From positions 1-29,431 of the forward strand of contig CAZLDS010000034.1 in the NCBI GenBank assembly GCA_964558395.1: 29,431 nucleotides of DNA, in the 5' to 3' direction. The position numbers and the translations under genes are program-made. Below the pieces are notes generated by a model. That model ran no database searches and had not been told where the DNA came from. It saw only the letters and a program-made list of their open reading frames with translations. Shown piece after piece: positions 13,848 to 22,191 of the stretch; positions within the stretch are counted from its first letter, which is position 1; every line of letters begins with the position of its first letter. The stretch comes from CSP1-5 sp964558395. GTDB lineage: Bacteria > Methylomirabilota > Methylomirabilia > Methylomirabilales > CSP1-5.

Positions 13848-14626
13848 TCTCTGTATTCTCCTCCCGTATTCAAAGATGACGACTTTATCTCAGGATATAC
13901 CATTCGGGACTGCATCCATCGCACAACCAGAGTGTCGATTATTCCTATCCAAAGACGATTACGGATGCCGTATTTTGTTGATCCATACTTTCGAGGGCGG
14001 TGATGCACTGGTATTTCAATTATCTTAGCACATCCGCCCATTCGGAGCAGGGTAGGCAAAAAACGGTGCATGCCTTTGAATACGGGGATATTCTCCACAG
14101 ATCGGTGGCGGAAGACCCGCAGAGAACACCCTACATCTCTGACCTGCTCATTCGTCATCCAATTTCGAAAGCCATTAGCAACACGAGAAGAAATCCTTTT
14201 AACCAGGCTGTCCTTGCGGTTCTCGCGCCATCCATTAACCATATCGGCGCTCAGGTCAAGTAACTTTCTCACCATGGCAGGAATATCAGCCGGATCATTT
14301 TGTCCGTCTCCGTCTAAGGTAATCAGTATTTCCCCGCGGGCGTAACGAAATCCCGCGGAGAGAGCTCCTGATTGACCATAATTGTGGGCCAAAACAAAAA
14401 ACTGATGGTGGCCATCCCTTTCATGGATGTCTTGTAATTCAGTGAGCGTACCATCCGTTGATCCATCATCTATCCAAAGGCATTCCCACGACCACGATGT
14501 GGCGGCATGCATCACTTTTTGAATCTCTTCGGCTAATCCAGGGATATTTTTCTCCTCATCTTTTACCGGAATAATTATACTCAAATCCAGGTCCCAACGG
14601 CGGTTGCTCTTCACAATCTCATTCAT
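13844..14626 (-). CDS. Family 2 glycosyltransferase, polyprenyl-phosphate sugar synthase-like
   Basis: Likely transfers a sugar from a nucleotide donor to a polyprenyl phosphate on the cytoplasmic face of the inner membrane. GT-A motifs are clear: DLSIIIPVKDEEKNIP, WIDDGSTDGT, LAHNYGQSGALSAGFRYARG and the metal-binding TLDGDGQNDPADIP. The acceptor-side segment VRDVGCSLRVFR and RPRKYGSTKYG are typical of the DPM/ArnC-like group. It has no long C-terminal membrane helices, unlike ArnC or GtrB. The ATG at 14626 (MNEIVKSN) is preferred; another frame start at 14662 exists. It is coupled to the LAB_N gene and probably feeds the divergent GT39 transferase. Confidence 0.9.
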   Translation of the reverse strand: MNEIVKSNRRWDLDLSIIIPVKDEEKNIPGLAEEIQKVMHAATSWSWECLWIDDGSTDGTLTELQDIHERDGHHQFFVLAHNYGQSGALSAGFRYARGEILITLDGDGQNDPADIPAMVRKLLDLSADMVNGWRENRKDSLVKRISSRVANGFRNWMTNEQVRDVGCSLRVFRHRSVENIPVFKGMHRFLPTLLRMGGCAKIIEIPVHHRPRKYGSTKYGIRNRLWIGIIDTLVVRWMQSRMVYPEIKSSSLNTGGEYRE

Positions 14627-14851
14627 CGGCGCACATCTTTGTATGTTTGATTTCAACAGCAAGGATTCTTAGATCTTTTCAGTGACCGCACAGCCATCCA
14701 GGCAATCAGATGAAGGGGCTTTCTCCAGGAACGCTGGTTTCTAGAGATTTGCCAATGAACTGGTTCTAATCCCTCTCATCCATGCGAGCTGTCCAAGCAT
14801 TCATTGTCTTGCAGGGTCATCCAGCCTGGCAATTCTTAAAATTGCTCGCCG

Positions 14852-14880
14852 ATTATACCATTGGATCCAAGAGCACACAA
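14852..14880 (-). promoter_or_regulatory. Sigma-70-like promoter of the GT2-LAB_N genes
   Basis: On the minus strand a perfect TATAAT (14852-14857) lies 17 bases downstream of TTGTGT (14875-14880). It is about 225 bases upstream of the GT2 ATG, implying a long untranslated leader. The spacing and -10 are ideal for a housekeeping promoter. Confidence 0.5.
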
Positions 14881-15120
14881 CTCGTTACCCCCTATAAGAG
14901 CTCATAAACTTGTACCATGAGATCACTCTTTCTTGGGGCTGTCCATGAAGAGGTCGCGGCCACCATGACCCCTCGCAGTCTATCCGGTTAAGATGTGACG
15001 CAAAGGATGACTACAACCACTACTGCAATCCGTGTCCCCAATACTCTCGGATCTTCTGAACAATCTCCTTCGACATCCGGATTTAAGTCTCTACCCCGGT
15101 GCGATGTCATCTTTTATCCC

Positions 15121-15148
15121 TAGACAATGACAAGAGAGATGGTATACT
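15121..15148 (+). promoter_or_regulatory. Sigma-70-like promoter of the GT39 gene
   Basis: TAGACA (15121-15126), a 16-base spacer, then TATACT (15143-15148). It predicts transcription starting near 15155 and a leader of about 190 bases before the GT39 start, containing the hairpin at 15242-15280. Confidence 0.5.
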
Positions 15149-15241
15149 GATATGGAATCTTTTCGTTATTGCTCGAGGATATTTTCATCCTCCTTGGCGC
15201 TCGTCAGAGATGGAGGTAAACACTTTCCAAGGTACAGCGCG

Positions 15242-15280
15242 TCCTCGCTGAGGGCTGATTGCAATCAGCGTCCGCGAGGA
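15242..15280 (+). promoter_or_regulatory. Nested hairpin in the GT39 leader
   Basis: The outer arms TCCTCGC (15242-15248) and GCGAGGA (15274-15280) are perfect complements. They enclose the perfect 16-base palindrome GCTGATTGCAATCAGC (15254-15269). As RNA this folds into a two-part stem with an internal loop. There is no following U-run, so it is not a classical intrinsic terminator. It could be an mRNA-stabilising or protein-binding element, or at DNA level an operator. Confidence 0.5.
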
Positions 15281-15347
15281 TTCGTTGAATTCCATGACAT
15301 ACCTAGCCGTGCCAATATGCCAAGAAGGTTCTTACTCATGGAGAGAT

Positions 15348-17081
15348 ATGTCTAGCGCTTGGGCGAGATTTACTAACACTGATGTGTGGAAGAATTTAGC
15401 GAGGTCCAAAGCGATACACTTTTTTCTCCTCGCGCTTCTAGGGCTTTTCACATTCATTCCTAATCTGAACGTCGCTTTTTTCGAATCTGCCGAAGCGTTG
15501 TATGCGGGAATTGCCCGCGAAATGGTGCGCACACAGCACTTTTTGCATCTAACCTTCCTCGGAACTCCCTATTACAACAAACCGCCCTTCTTCTTCTGGA
15601 TCCTCGCTCTATCGAGCACTCTGTTTGGAGAAAACGAAGTTGCACTCCGCCTGCCATCCGCTCTTTTTAGTTTAGGGACTGTGGCACTCACCTATCATCT
15701 TGGTAAAACCCTCTTTTCCAGAACCGCGGGTTTTTGGGCCGCCCTCGTCGTCAGCACAACCTATGCTTTCATGTGGTATGGCCGGGTTGCGCTTTTTGAT
15801 TCCACTTTGACCTTCTTTATCACCCTTTCCTTACTTGCTTGGCTGCACGCCTTTGAACAGCCAGCTAGTGGACGGTGGCACTTCCTCGCGTTCCTCGCCA
15901 TGGCGCTCGGGTTGATGATCAAAGCCCTCCATGCGTTCTTGCTCCCGGCTCTCGTTGTACTTGGGCTTATGATCGTCCGACGTGATTTCCGCCTCATGAA
16001 AGCACGACCGTTCTGGTGCGGATTCTTCCTCTTTGGAGCGCTCGTTTTCCTATATTTCTGGGCTCTCGGCAGCCAGTTCCGCCAACAATTCTTCATGGCA
16101 GAGCAACTGAACAAGGTGTTACGACTCTCAGATGTTACCGGGCATGTTTCGGACAGTAAACCCATTTACTGGTATCTTTATATGGTATGGCCCGACTTTA
16201 TCCCATGGAGCTTCCTGATTCCCTCAAGCCTCGTCCTCCTTTTCTCCAAACGCCCCTTCAAGCAACATCCCCGGGAACTCTTTGTTCTCTTATGGGCTGT
16301 TGGGGGCTTCCTCATGTTGAGTCTGGCGCCGCCGAAACACGAGCGCTATCTCTTGCCGATCGTGCCGGGCTTCGCACTTATGATCGGGTATTATTACCAC
16401 ATCGTGTTTTCTTCTTCTGAACAGAAACAGTGGGCCACGCTGGGATTCAAAGTGATGCTTGGATTACTTAGTATTGCTTGTGTAGTGAGCTTGTTTGTCG
16501 CTCCACGTGTGCTCCACCGTAGGTGGAATGTGCCAACCTCCGTTTTTCCGACCATTTTTATTGTCATCATGCTCACGTTCTGCAGTGTCCTTGTGTACGC
16601 GCTTGTTTCCTCAAAGGTGCGATTCGCTCTCATGACACTTGGAATTTTAGCGACAGGATTCATGTTTCTGACTGTTCATATCGTAGTTCCTGCAATTGAC
16701 AAGGGATCATCTGCGAAGCGTATGATTGCTGAAATAACACCTTTCCTAAAGAGATCAGAAGACCCAATTCCAGTCTATCGGAATTCGGTCCCATATCACG
16801 ACGAGGAAACCAATTATTACATGTTCTTTGAGCACAGCGGGGCACATATCATCGCTGAAGACCAGTTACGGGAGACTGCTCATAAAGATGGGCAAGTTGT
16901 GATCCTGGTGCTTAACGAATATCTCCCTGGGCTTAAGCAAATTCCCGACTTTTGTGTGAGGGTACTTCGTGAATTTCCGCGGCCCGGAGGAAAAATGTTC
17001 CTCCTCTCCATCCGGTCGACGTGTAACAAAAAGGGCGGGAAATCGGAAAAGGGCAGTCCCGCGGTCAGCGAGATTTCCTAA
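15348..17081 (+). CDS. GT39/ArnT-like polytopic membrane glycosyltransferase
   Basis: A 577-residue inner-membrane protein with about a dozen hydrophobic helices. It transfers a sugar from a polyprenyl-phosphate donor to a periplasmic acceptor such as lipid A or glycan. Family features are YAGIAREM in the first periplasmic loop, PYYNKPPFFFWILALSSTLF, RLPSALFSLG and GRVALFDSTLTFF with the second conserved acidic residue, then APPKHERYLLPIVPGFAL. The usual Asp-Glu pair of the first loop reads Ala-Glu here (SAEALYAGIAREM), so one conserved acidic residue is missing. The ATG at 15348 is chosen for GGAGAG just upstream; the longer frame from 15285 adds 21 unlike residues. The C-terminal domain (about residues 440-570) is soluble and variable, as usual for these enzymes. 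Confidence 0.88.
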   Translation: MSSAWARFTNTDVWKNLARSKAIHFFLLALLGLFTFIPNLNVAFFESAEALYAGIAREMVRTQHFLHLTFLGTPYYNKPPFFFWILALSSTLFGENEVALRLPSALFSLGTVALTYHLGKTLFSRTAGFWAALVVSTTYAFMWYGRVALFDSTLTFFITLSLLAWLHAFEQPASGRWHFLAFLAMALGLMIKALHAFLLPALVVLGLMIVRRDFRLMKARPFWCGFFLFGALVFLYFWALGSQFRQQFFMAEQLNKVLRLSDVTGHVSDSKPIYWYLYMVWPDFIPWSFLIPSSLVLLFSKRPFKQHPRELFVLLWAVGGFLMLSLAPPKHERYLLPIVPGFALMIGYYYHIVFSSSEQKQWATLGFKVMLGLLSIACVVSLFVAPRVLHRRWNVPTSVFPTIFIVIMLTFCSVLVYALVSSKVRFALMTLGILATGFMFLTVHIVVPAIDKGSSAKRMIAEITPFLKRSEDPIPVYRNSVPYHDEETNYYMFFEHSGAHIIAEDQLRETAHKDGQVVILVLNEYLPGLKQIPDFCVRVLREFPRPGGKMFLLSIRSTCNKKGGKSEKGSPAVSEIS

Positions 17082-17085
17082 TGGT

Positions 17086-17589
17086 CTACAGCCTGCGAAT
17101 CCAATCCCGGAGGGCCTCCCGGGTGCTCCGAAAGGCCAGTTCATCCCAGGGCAGTTCCTCGGGAGAAAAGAAGGCAACCTCCTCTGCCTCGATTCCCGCT
17201 CGGGGTTCCCCTTCAACGATCGGGGAAACATATACCACGGTCACGACCGGCGACTCTCGGTAGGAATACACGTTAAGCAGGGTCAGTTCCCCGATTTCCA
17301 GGGCTACTTCCTCCTGTGTTTCCCTAATCGCAGCCTCCTCGAGACTCTCCCCAAGCTCAACGTATCCGGCAGGAAAAGTCCATTTCCCCCGCGCCGGTTC
17401 AATCTTGCGGCGTAATAGCAGAACACGTCCATCCCGCAAGGGAATCGCCCCGACCACCACCTTTGGGTTCATATACAGAATAAACCCGCACGCCCGGCAT
17501 ACCGGCCGTTCTCTCTCTTCCTCCTCAACCCACCCCACTACAAGGGATCCACCGCATCGAGAACAGAAACCGTCAGACCTGTTCTTCAT
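17086..17589 (-). CDS. Nudix hydrolase with N-terminal zinc ribbon
   Basis: A 167-residue protein. Residues 8-37 form a zinc ribbon (FCSRCGG and VCRACGFILYMNP, two CxxC pairs), then the Nudix domain VVVGAIPLRDGRVLLLRR. The Nudix box is GYVELGESLEEAAIRETQEE followed by VAL: the G-x5-E-x7-RE-x2-EE core is intact and only the late glycine is replaced by alanine. Such proteins hydrolyse ADP-ribose-like or other nucleoside-diphosphate compounds; the exact substrate cannot be read from sequence. Its stop is five bases from the stop of the convergent GT39 gene. It is last in a long minus-strand run, 50 bases after the membrane-protein gene. Confidence 0.92.
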   Translation of the reverse strand: MKNRSDGFCSRCGGSLVVGWVEEEERERPVCRACGFILYMNPKVVVGAIPLRDGRVLLLRRKIEPARGKWTFPAGYVELGESLEEAAIRETQEEVALEIGELTLLNVYSYRESPVVTVVYVSPIVEGEPRAGIEAEEVAFFSPEELPWDELAFRSTREALRDWIRRL

Positions 17590-17639
17590 CCTGCATCCTT
17601 CTCAAGGGATTCGGCGCATCGCATGAACTTCGCACGAAT

Positions 17640-18296
17640 CTACCCGACGCCCTTGCGTGTTAGCGAATACGGCGCGCCGGAAGAAGACAGATGAAATATG
17701 CGTTTGATCTGCTCCATCACGAGCCAGAAGGCAGCATAGAACGTGATCAATGGATCAATCACATAATCCCATAGGTTGCGCGATTCGTACATGCCGATTA
17801 AATATGCGAGGACGCCCAGAGAAACGCAAACCACGACGAAATAACACTCGTAATACCACGCCGCCAGCGACACCAGGAATAACACAGCCGCCAATGTTTT
17901 CGAATGGTACCCCAGTTCATACGCGTCAAAATAGGTCAAACCAAGCGCAGACGGGTACAAAAAAAGCCCGCTGCCGAGAACGAAAAGCATAAGAACAAAA
18001 AAACCCCGAGGCTGGTATATCTCCACACCAAAACAGCGAGAAATACTTGTCGCCACAAGGAGGATCAATGTGGTTACACTGAGATCCCCCGTAATGCCCC
18101 GGAGGTATCCGGCAACCGGGAGCCCATGCACGGGCCACAAGGCGGTGACGGATGCGACAACAAACAGAATCCTGCGACCTGTGAAGGAATAGCGGCGCCA
18201 ACGGGCTGCAGTCATGATCACATTCACAAAGAGCAGGGCACACCCGAGCAGCCCGATTAGTGTCGAGATGGATATCGTAGCTTCTGTTCTAACCAT
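17640..18296 (-). CDS. Six-helix membrane protein of unknown function
   Basis: A 218-residue protein with about six hydrophobic segments: ISTLIGLLGCALLFVNVIM, ILFVVASVTALW, LSVTTLILLVATSI, GFFVLMLFVLGSGLFLYP, AAVLFLVSLAAWYYECYFVV and VSLGVLAYLIGM. The C-terminus is short and basic (SLTRKGVG). I do not recognise the family. Its ATG at 18296 overlaps the end of the neuraminidase-like gene by 40 bases, indicating co-translation. With the GT39 gene upstream it forms a three-gene unit, so it may assist export or modification of the same glycan. That is inference from position only. Confidence 0.75.
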   Translation of the reverse strand: MVRTEATISISTLIGLLGCALLFVNVIMTAARWRRYSFTGRRILFVVASVTALWPVHGLPVAGYLRGITGDLSVTTLILLVATSISRCFGVEIYQPRGFFVLMLFVLGSGLFLYPSALGLTYFDAYELGYHSKTLAAVLFLVSLAAWYYECYFVVVCVSLGVLAYLIGMYESRNLWDYVIDPLITFYAAFWLVMEQIKRIFHLSSSGAPYSLTRKGVG

Positions 18297-19480
18297 GCTT
18301 GATTAAAGTGGACATGCTTGATCTGGGTCCTGTGCCAGGTATACAGTAAATGAAAATCGCCGTTTTGGGTTCGAAGAAGAAAGGGGTAGGAAAATTCGTG
18401 GGTGCGCCCCTCGGACGCCCTTCGTTCGTCCTCAAAATAATAGATGCTACGCCACGTGTTGTCGCCACCCCGGCGATAGGCGAGTGCCAGATCATCCCGC
18501 GCATTCTCACTATCATTGAATACCAACAATAGAGCACCATCCTCAAGACGAATGCCGGCGACCGCAGAATTGGGGTTGGGCAAATCCGTCTTGACGGGTC
18601 GAGACCAATGAAAGCCGCCATCCACGGTGTGGATTGCTAGGATCCGGTTGGGTGCTGGTCCACTGTAGCGCATCAGACCAATCGCATCCACTGTTGTTCG
18701 AGGAATGATGACCGGCTGCAAAGATGACGTTCCCCTCGAGAGACGAGTTTTGCGAATAACTCTTCCTGCTCGATCCAGTCGTAATAGCTCGCCGAATCTG
18801 CCAATGAATTCATGGTAAACCGGCAGGCCAATCGTGCCATCCTCAAGGAGCAAGGGTGGGCCTTTGACGAGTGTACTCAAGTTGAGAAACGGGGAAGTAA
18901 TCAACCGTCGGGGAGGGCTCCAGGTTTCTCCATCATCTTCGGAAACAGTCAGGTTGATACCGCTCCCCGACCACCTTCCTACCGACACACTCACATAGAA
19001 TAGCCACAATTGACCACTGCGGTCCTTGACGACGACCACGTTGCCCAACTTTTTTATGTAGCGCCTCAAGTGCATTTGCGTATTTTCCCGAGTAATCAGA
19101 GCTACCTCCGGACTCCACATCCCCTTTTCAGGGTCGAAGATCGCTGTATAGATTGCCACATCCTTTGCGTGTTCACCACTTCCGCCATACCAGAAAGCCC
19201 GAAGCCTCCCCCCAGAAATCTCCACCGCAGCCGCACTATGGACTAATTGTGTTTCCCCGTGAGAGGCAAAACGGGCTTGGAAGAGTGGCGTATCCGGAGA
19301 CACCGGAGTGGTTACAGAAGTGGGAGATGCAAATAATGGAAGGGTTGGCGCGGAGAACATCCTGAACGACAGCCAACCGAATACGACCAATACGACAACA
19401 AGCAAAAGTCCCCTCAACCACGGAGGAGAAGTCCATACGCGCATTCTGTGTAGGATCATATTCTCAACCGAAAGAAACAT
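18257..19480 (-). CDS. Predicted neuraminidase-like (sialidase-fold) secreted or anchored protein
   Basis: A 407-residue protein with an N-terminal membrane anchor or uncleaved signal (WLRGLLLVVVLVVFGWL, about residues 22-38) and a six-bladed-propeller-type domain. Two Asp-box-like motifs are visible (SEDDGETW and TVDGGFHW). The family tail EFSYPFLLRTQNGDFHLLYT then WHRTQIKHVHF is characteristic of the predicted-neuraminidase group (COG4692-like). The catalytic residues of true sialidases are not assignable by eye, and this group has no firmly shown substrate. It lies 37 bases after a GT39 gene and overlaps the next membrane-protein gene. ATGs at 19459 and 19444 are alternative starts. Confidence 0.82.
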   Translation of the reverse strand: MFLSVENMILHRMRVWTSPPWLRGLLLVVVLVVFGWLSFRMFSAPTLPLFASPTSVTTPVSPDTPLFQARFASHGETQLVHSAAAVEISGGRLRAFWYGGSGEHAKDVAIYTAIFDPEKGMWSPEVALITRENTQMHLRRYIKKLGNVVVVKDRSGQLWLFYVSVSVGRWSGSGINLTVSEDDGETWSPPRRLITSPFLNLSTLVKGPPLLLEDGTIGLPVYHEFIGRFGELLRLDRAGRVIRKTRLSRGTSSLQPVIIPRTTVDAIGLMRYSGPAPNRILAIHTVDGGFHWSRPVKTDLPNPNSAVAGIRLEDGALLLVFNDSENARDDLALAYRRGGDNTWRSIYYFEDERRASEGRTHEFSYPFLLRTQNGDFHLLYTWHRTQIKHVHFNQAWLEQKLRYPSRH

Positions 19481-19517
19481 TTTGCAAGGTGTCGGTGCTA
19501 AAGACGCACACGCCGCA

Positions 19518-21197
19518 CTACTTTGAAGCGATGTCAGCCTCAGACTCGGCGTGTGGTTTCACCCCATAAAGAACAATCGTCAGCTTGATAGGCTCCAGAC
19601 TTCGGTTTCGCAGCGCCTGCATCCAGTCATCCCGCGTTACGCCTTCTCGCATAAACCTGACCCACGATACCCTTGAACTCAGCGTCGTGTAACTATCCAC
19701 CTGTTCAAAATCAAAACCTAGGGTTTCTAAATTACGTTCGAGGTGTGCCGCATCTTCCCTTTTCGCAAAGATGAGGGGGGGCCGCCCCTCACTCGAAAAA
19801 TCGGACCTGTTTACCACTGGGGTGACCTTGAGACTGCGGCCGATCGTGATCGGCAGAAGACCCGGCTGTTGATCCCCGTACAAGATAACAGGCCTGCTCC
19901 CCACCTGCCTGAAAATCTTCGGCGGGATCGCATTAATGCCTAGTGTTGGATAGAGGAATCCGACAAAGATCGCCAAGAGTACCGTCGTCGCTACCGCCAT
20001 TGAAAAGAGCCGTGTACCCTGCCACCACACAACGGCAAAAATGCCCCACGCCACGAGGACAATAACCACCTCGCTCGCTGCGGTCTTGAACCACCAAGCG
20101 GCACCGGTCAAGAATAACACCAACAAAGATGTAATGATCATTCCTAAGCGTGCATGAATGCGTATCCTACGTGGATCATCCAATTCGATTGTCAAAGCGC
20201 AAAGCAAAGCGATAGGAATAATGGACCCAATGAGGTAACGAATGAAAGTCTTAATCAAAAGGAACGGTAAGATGCTGAGACCGAGCCAAAGTATAAGCAT
20301 AGCCCGCTGGCTTCCTATCTTGGGAAGATGCGATGAAAGGGATTTGGGATGTATGAGGGGGCTTACGAGTATGAATGTCCACGGTAAGGCGATGATGGCC
20401 GGGCCGATCACGGGAATCACGGAAATACTACCAATATTCCGTGCGCCTATTTCCCGCAGAAGAACGGATGAGCTCTCGTTTGGATAGGACATGTAGAGAT
20501 ATACAAACCACGGAGCCGTCAAAGCAACGAAAAGCATGAGGATCCCGACGAGGGCCTCCCTGCGTCGCCACATAATTGACCGGACGTCTCGGCTTGTTAT
20601 GAATAGCGCCAACACTCCCGATCCAAAGATGATAAAGCCAATCGGTCCCTTTGTTAGGCATCCCGCCGACAGACATACGGCAACTCCAATCACATACCGT
20701 GTGCGCGGAGCCTTACTCCATTTCAGAAACCAGTAAAAGGCAAATCCGCCAAAGGCCGCAGTCGGCACGTCGTACAGCAGAAATTTACTTTGAATCGCTA
20801 TTCCAGCCGTTGAAAGGGCCACGAGTCCTGCACCAATGCTATAACGAATGTCATCCGTGCATTCGAGTCCAATCAGGGCTACAACCAGTACCAAAAGTGA
20901 TGCGAACACCACATTGACCATTCGAGCACTGGTCAGCGAGATCCCAAATAGCTCAAAGCTCGCGCGGGTCAACCAACTGATCATCGGTGGCTTTTCTCTC
21001 AGTTTCCCGTCCAATCGCGGGAAGATCCATTCGTCCTGCTCCATCATTTCCAGCGGTGTTCTGAGTGCGAGGTGATATTCGTCTTTCGCTGTAACGCCGG
21101 CAATTTCACCGATTCCCGGCGGCAACGATACGAGTGAGGAGAGAAACAACAGAACAAGAAAGAAGGATTTGTGGCGACGGCGAGGCTCTGCGGACAT
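19518..21197 (-). CDS. Second GT39/ArnT-like membrane glycosyltransferase
   Basis: About 559 residues with a dozen hydrophobic segments. The first periplasmic loop has the conserved Asp-Glu pair (VTAKDEYHLALRTPLEMM), then LREKPPMISWLTRASFELFG, and the second conserved Asp in LLYDVPTAAFGGFAF; CLTKGPIGFII and KTFIRYLIGSIIPIAL complete the family pattern. Predicted to use a polyprenyl-phosphate sugar on the periplasmic face. The C-terminal soluble domain (from about residue 430) is variable. The start is uncertain: ATG at 21197 is used, but a TTG at 21233, five bases after the FmdB stop, would give tighter coupling. It heads a three-gene unit with the neuraminidase-like and six-helix proteins. 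Confidence 0.87.
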   Translation of the reverse strand: MSAEPRRRHKSFFLVLLFLSSLVSLPPGIGEIAGVTAKDEYHLALRTPLEMMEQDEWIFPRLDGKLREKPPMISWLTRASFELFGISLTSARMVNVVFASLLVLVVALIGLECTDDIRYSIGAGLVALSTAGIAIQSKFLLYDVPTAAFGGFAFYWFLKWSKAPRTRYVIGVAVCLSAGCLTKGPIGFIIFGSGVLALFITSRDVRSIMWRRREALVGILMLFVALTAPWFVYLYMSYPNESSSVLLREIGARNIGSISVIPVIGPAIIALPWTFILVSPLIHPKSLSSHLPKIGSQRAMLILWLGLSILPFLLIKTFIRYLIGSIIPIALLCALTIELDDPRRIRIHARLGMIITSLLVLFLTGAAWWFKTAASEVVIVLVAWGIFAVVWWQGTRLFSMAVATTVLLAIFVGFLYPTLGINAIPPKIFRQVGSRPVILYGDQQPGLLPITIGRSLKVTPVVNRSDFSSEGRPPLIFAKREDAAHLERNLETLGFDFEQVDSYTTLSSRVSWVRFMREGVTRDDWMQALRNRSLEPIKLTIVLYGVKPHAESEADIASK

Positions 21198-21238
21198 TTG
21201 AAAGACATGCGCTGAAGGGGACGTTTTCGGCAAAAGAT

Positions 21239-21403
21239 TTAGCTCTTCTTGGAGGTCTTAGCAAAAAAAGGAGCCAAGAGGGGCTCTGCTCTCTTTGACT
21301 TGCATTTCGGACAGGTAATCTTCCCCTTTTCCCGTTCCTTGATCGACATGGTCAACGCAAAGGTCTTATTGCATTTCTTACAAAGAAATTCATATAAAGG
21401 CAT
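21239..21403 (-). CDS. FmdB-family zinc-ribbon protein
   Basis: A 54-residue protein starting MPLYEFLCKKCNKTFAL, with CKKC and CPKC cysteine pairs forming one zinc ribbon, the FmdB putative-regulatory-protein signature (PLYEFxCxxCxxxF), and a basic tail. The ATG at 21403 is set by GGAGGA seven bases upstream; the longer frame from 21442 is not needed. The family is widespread and poorly characterised. It lies 65 bases after the Rho-N gene and directly ahead of the second GT39 gene. Confidence 0.88.
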   Translation of the reverse strand: MPLYEFLCKKCNKTFALTMSIKEREKGKITCPKCKSKRAEPLLAPFFAKTSKKS

Positions 21404-21468
21404 GCCTTCATCCTCCAATCGTTCAACGTCGTCTGCGAGCAAATCCGGTAAGAGGAGCGAATTCCGTG

Positions 21469-21801
21469 TTACGAGGCTTCTCGAAGTTTGCGAATGCGCC
21501 GCTTGAGGCGCTTGATCGAGGCCCGAGCTTCCACTAGCCCTGGATAATCTTGGGCCGCCAGTGCCTGGTCTCGCCGGCTTCTGAAGAGACGTATCTGGCT
21601 TTTTAGGTCCGAGACCATCTGGCTGTTAGAGGGAAGAGTATCGGTCTTGGGCCGAAGCCCAGGACGCACCCCTTCTGCAACAATCGCCTCGATGATTTCT
21701 TCCTTTTTCATCCCGGAGACCCCTTGGATCTCCGGATATTTCTCTATGCAGAGCTCCCGCAGCTTGATAGCCGTCAGTTTGTCTAGTTCTGCACGTTCCA
21801 T
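21469..21801 (-). CDS. Small Rho-N-domain (SAP-like) protein with coiled coil
   Basis: A 110-residue protein. Residues 5-45 match the Rho termination factor N-terminal / SAP-like helical domain (LTAIKLRELCIEKYPEIQGV, then MKKEEIIEAIVAEG). Residues 60-108 are a charged helix likely to form a coiled coil (SDLKSQIRLFRSRRDQALAA then a KRLKRRIRKL-type stretch). Such domains bind nucleic acid. The start ATG at 21801 has GGAGAGG about seven bases upstream. It lies 39 bases after an unknown small gene. It is not Rho itself, since no ATPase domain follows. Confidence 0.82.
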   Translation of the reverse strand: MERAELDKLTAIKLRELCIEKYPEIQGVSGMKKEEIIEAIVAEGVRPGLRPKTDTLPSNSQMVSDLKSQIRLFRSRRDQALAAQDYPGLVEARASIKRLKRRIRKLREAS

Positions 21802-21840
21802 TGGAACCCTCTCCGATTCTACCCGTACGAGATTGGGCGC

Positions 21841-22101
21841 TCAGCTCGTCAGCTTACGCCAGAATTCCTCCTCGATGTGCTCTATAAGATGTCGTTCAAA
21901 CCGAGGTCGCAGGACGAGTTCGAACAGGTCACTTTTGTCCGGAAACAGGCGTAGGACGCGCTTTCGAGTCGCCTCGATGACCTCCTCTCCCTCTGCACGG
22001 GTGATTGGACCTACCGTTAATCGCCACACGGTCGCATCCGTCAACCACTTAAGTAGTTGCATCCGCTCTTCTTCCCGCTCGAACGCTTCCCGTCCGACCA
22101 C
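21841..22101 (-). CDS. Conserved-looking small protein of unknown function
   Basis: An 86-residue, strongly charged, predicted helical protein. It contains LLKWLTDATVWRLTVGPITR, EEVIEATRKRVLRLFPDK and LVLRPRFERHLIEHIEEEFW. No signal or membrane segment. I do not recognise a characterised family. The start could be ATG at 22101 or 22062. It lies between the EF-Tu-domain-like gene and the Rho-N gene in the same minus-strand run, with short gaps, so it is probably expressed. Confidence 0.65.
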   Translation of the reverse strand: MVGREAFEREEERMQLLKWLTDATVWRLTVGPITRAEGEEVIEATRKRVLRLFPDKSDLFELVLRPRFERHLIEHIEEEFWRKLTS

Positions 22102-22191
22102 GCCTACCCTACTACTCCCGTTTCAACCCTACTCCTTGTTCACCCCTAAAAGCCCCACCAAGCGGCACTGAGGGGATGCGCGAAAGAGATT

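Larger units (their letters stand above)
14663..15284. other. Divergent intergenic region between the GT2 and GT39 genes
   Basis: About 620 bases without a supported gene, more A/T-rich than its surroundings. It contains two candidate promoters pointing outward (14852-14880 minus and 15121-15148 plus) and a strong hairpin at 15242-15280. No tRNA or recognisable transposase remnant was seen between 14881 and 15120. Confidence 0.5.

Noticed and set aside
15152..15355. 67-codon frame ending inside the GT39 start, possibly a leader peptide
   Set aside because: Its ATG falls at or before the predicted transcription start, it has no ribosome binding site, and it spans the hairpin with no family-like sequence.
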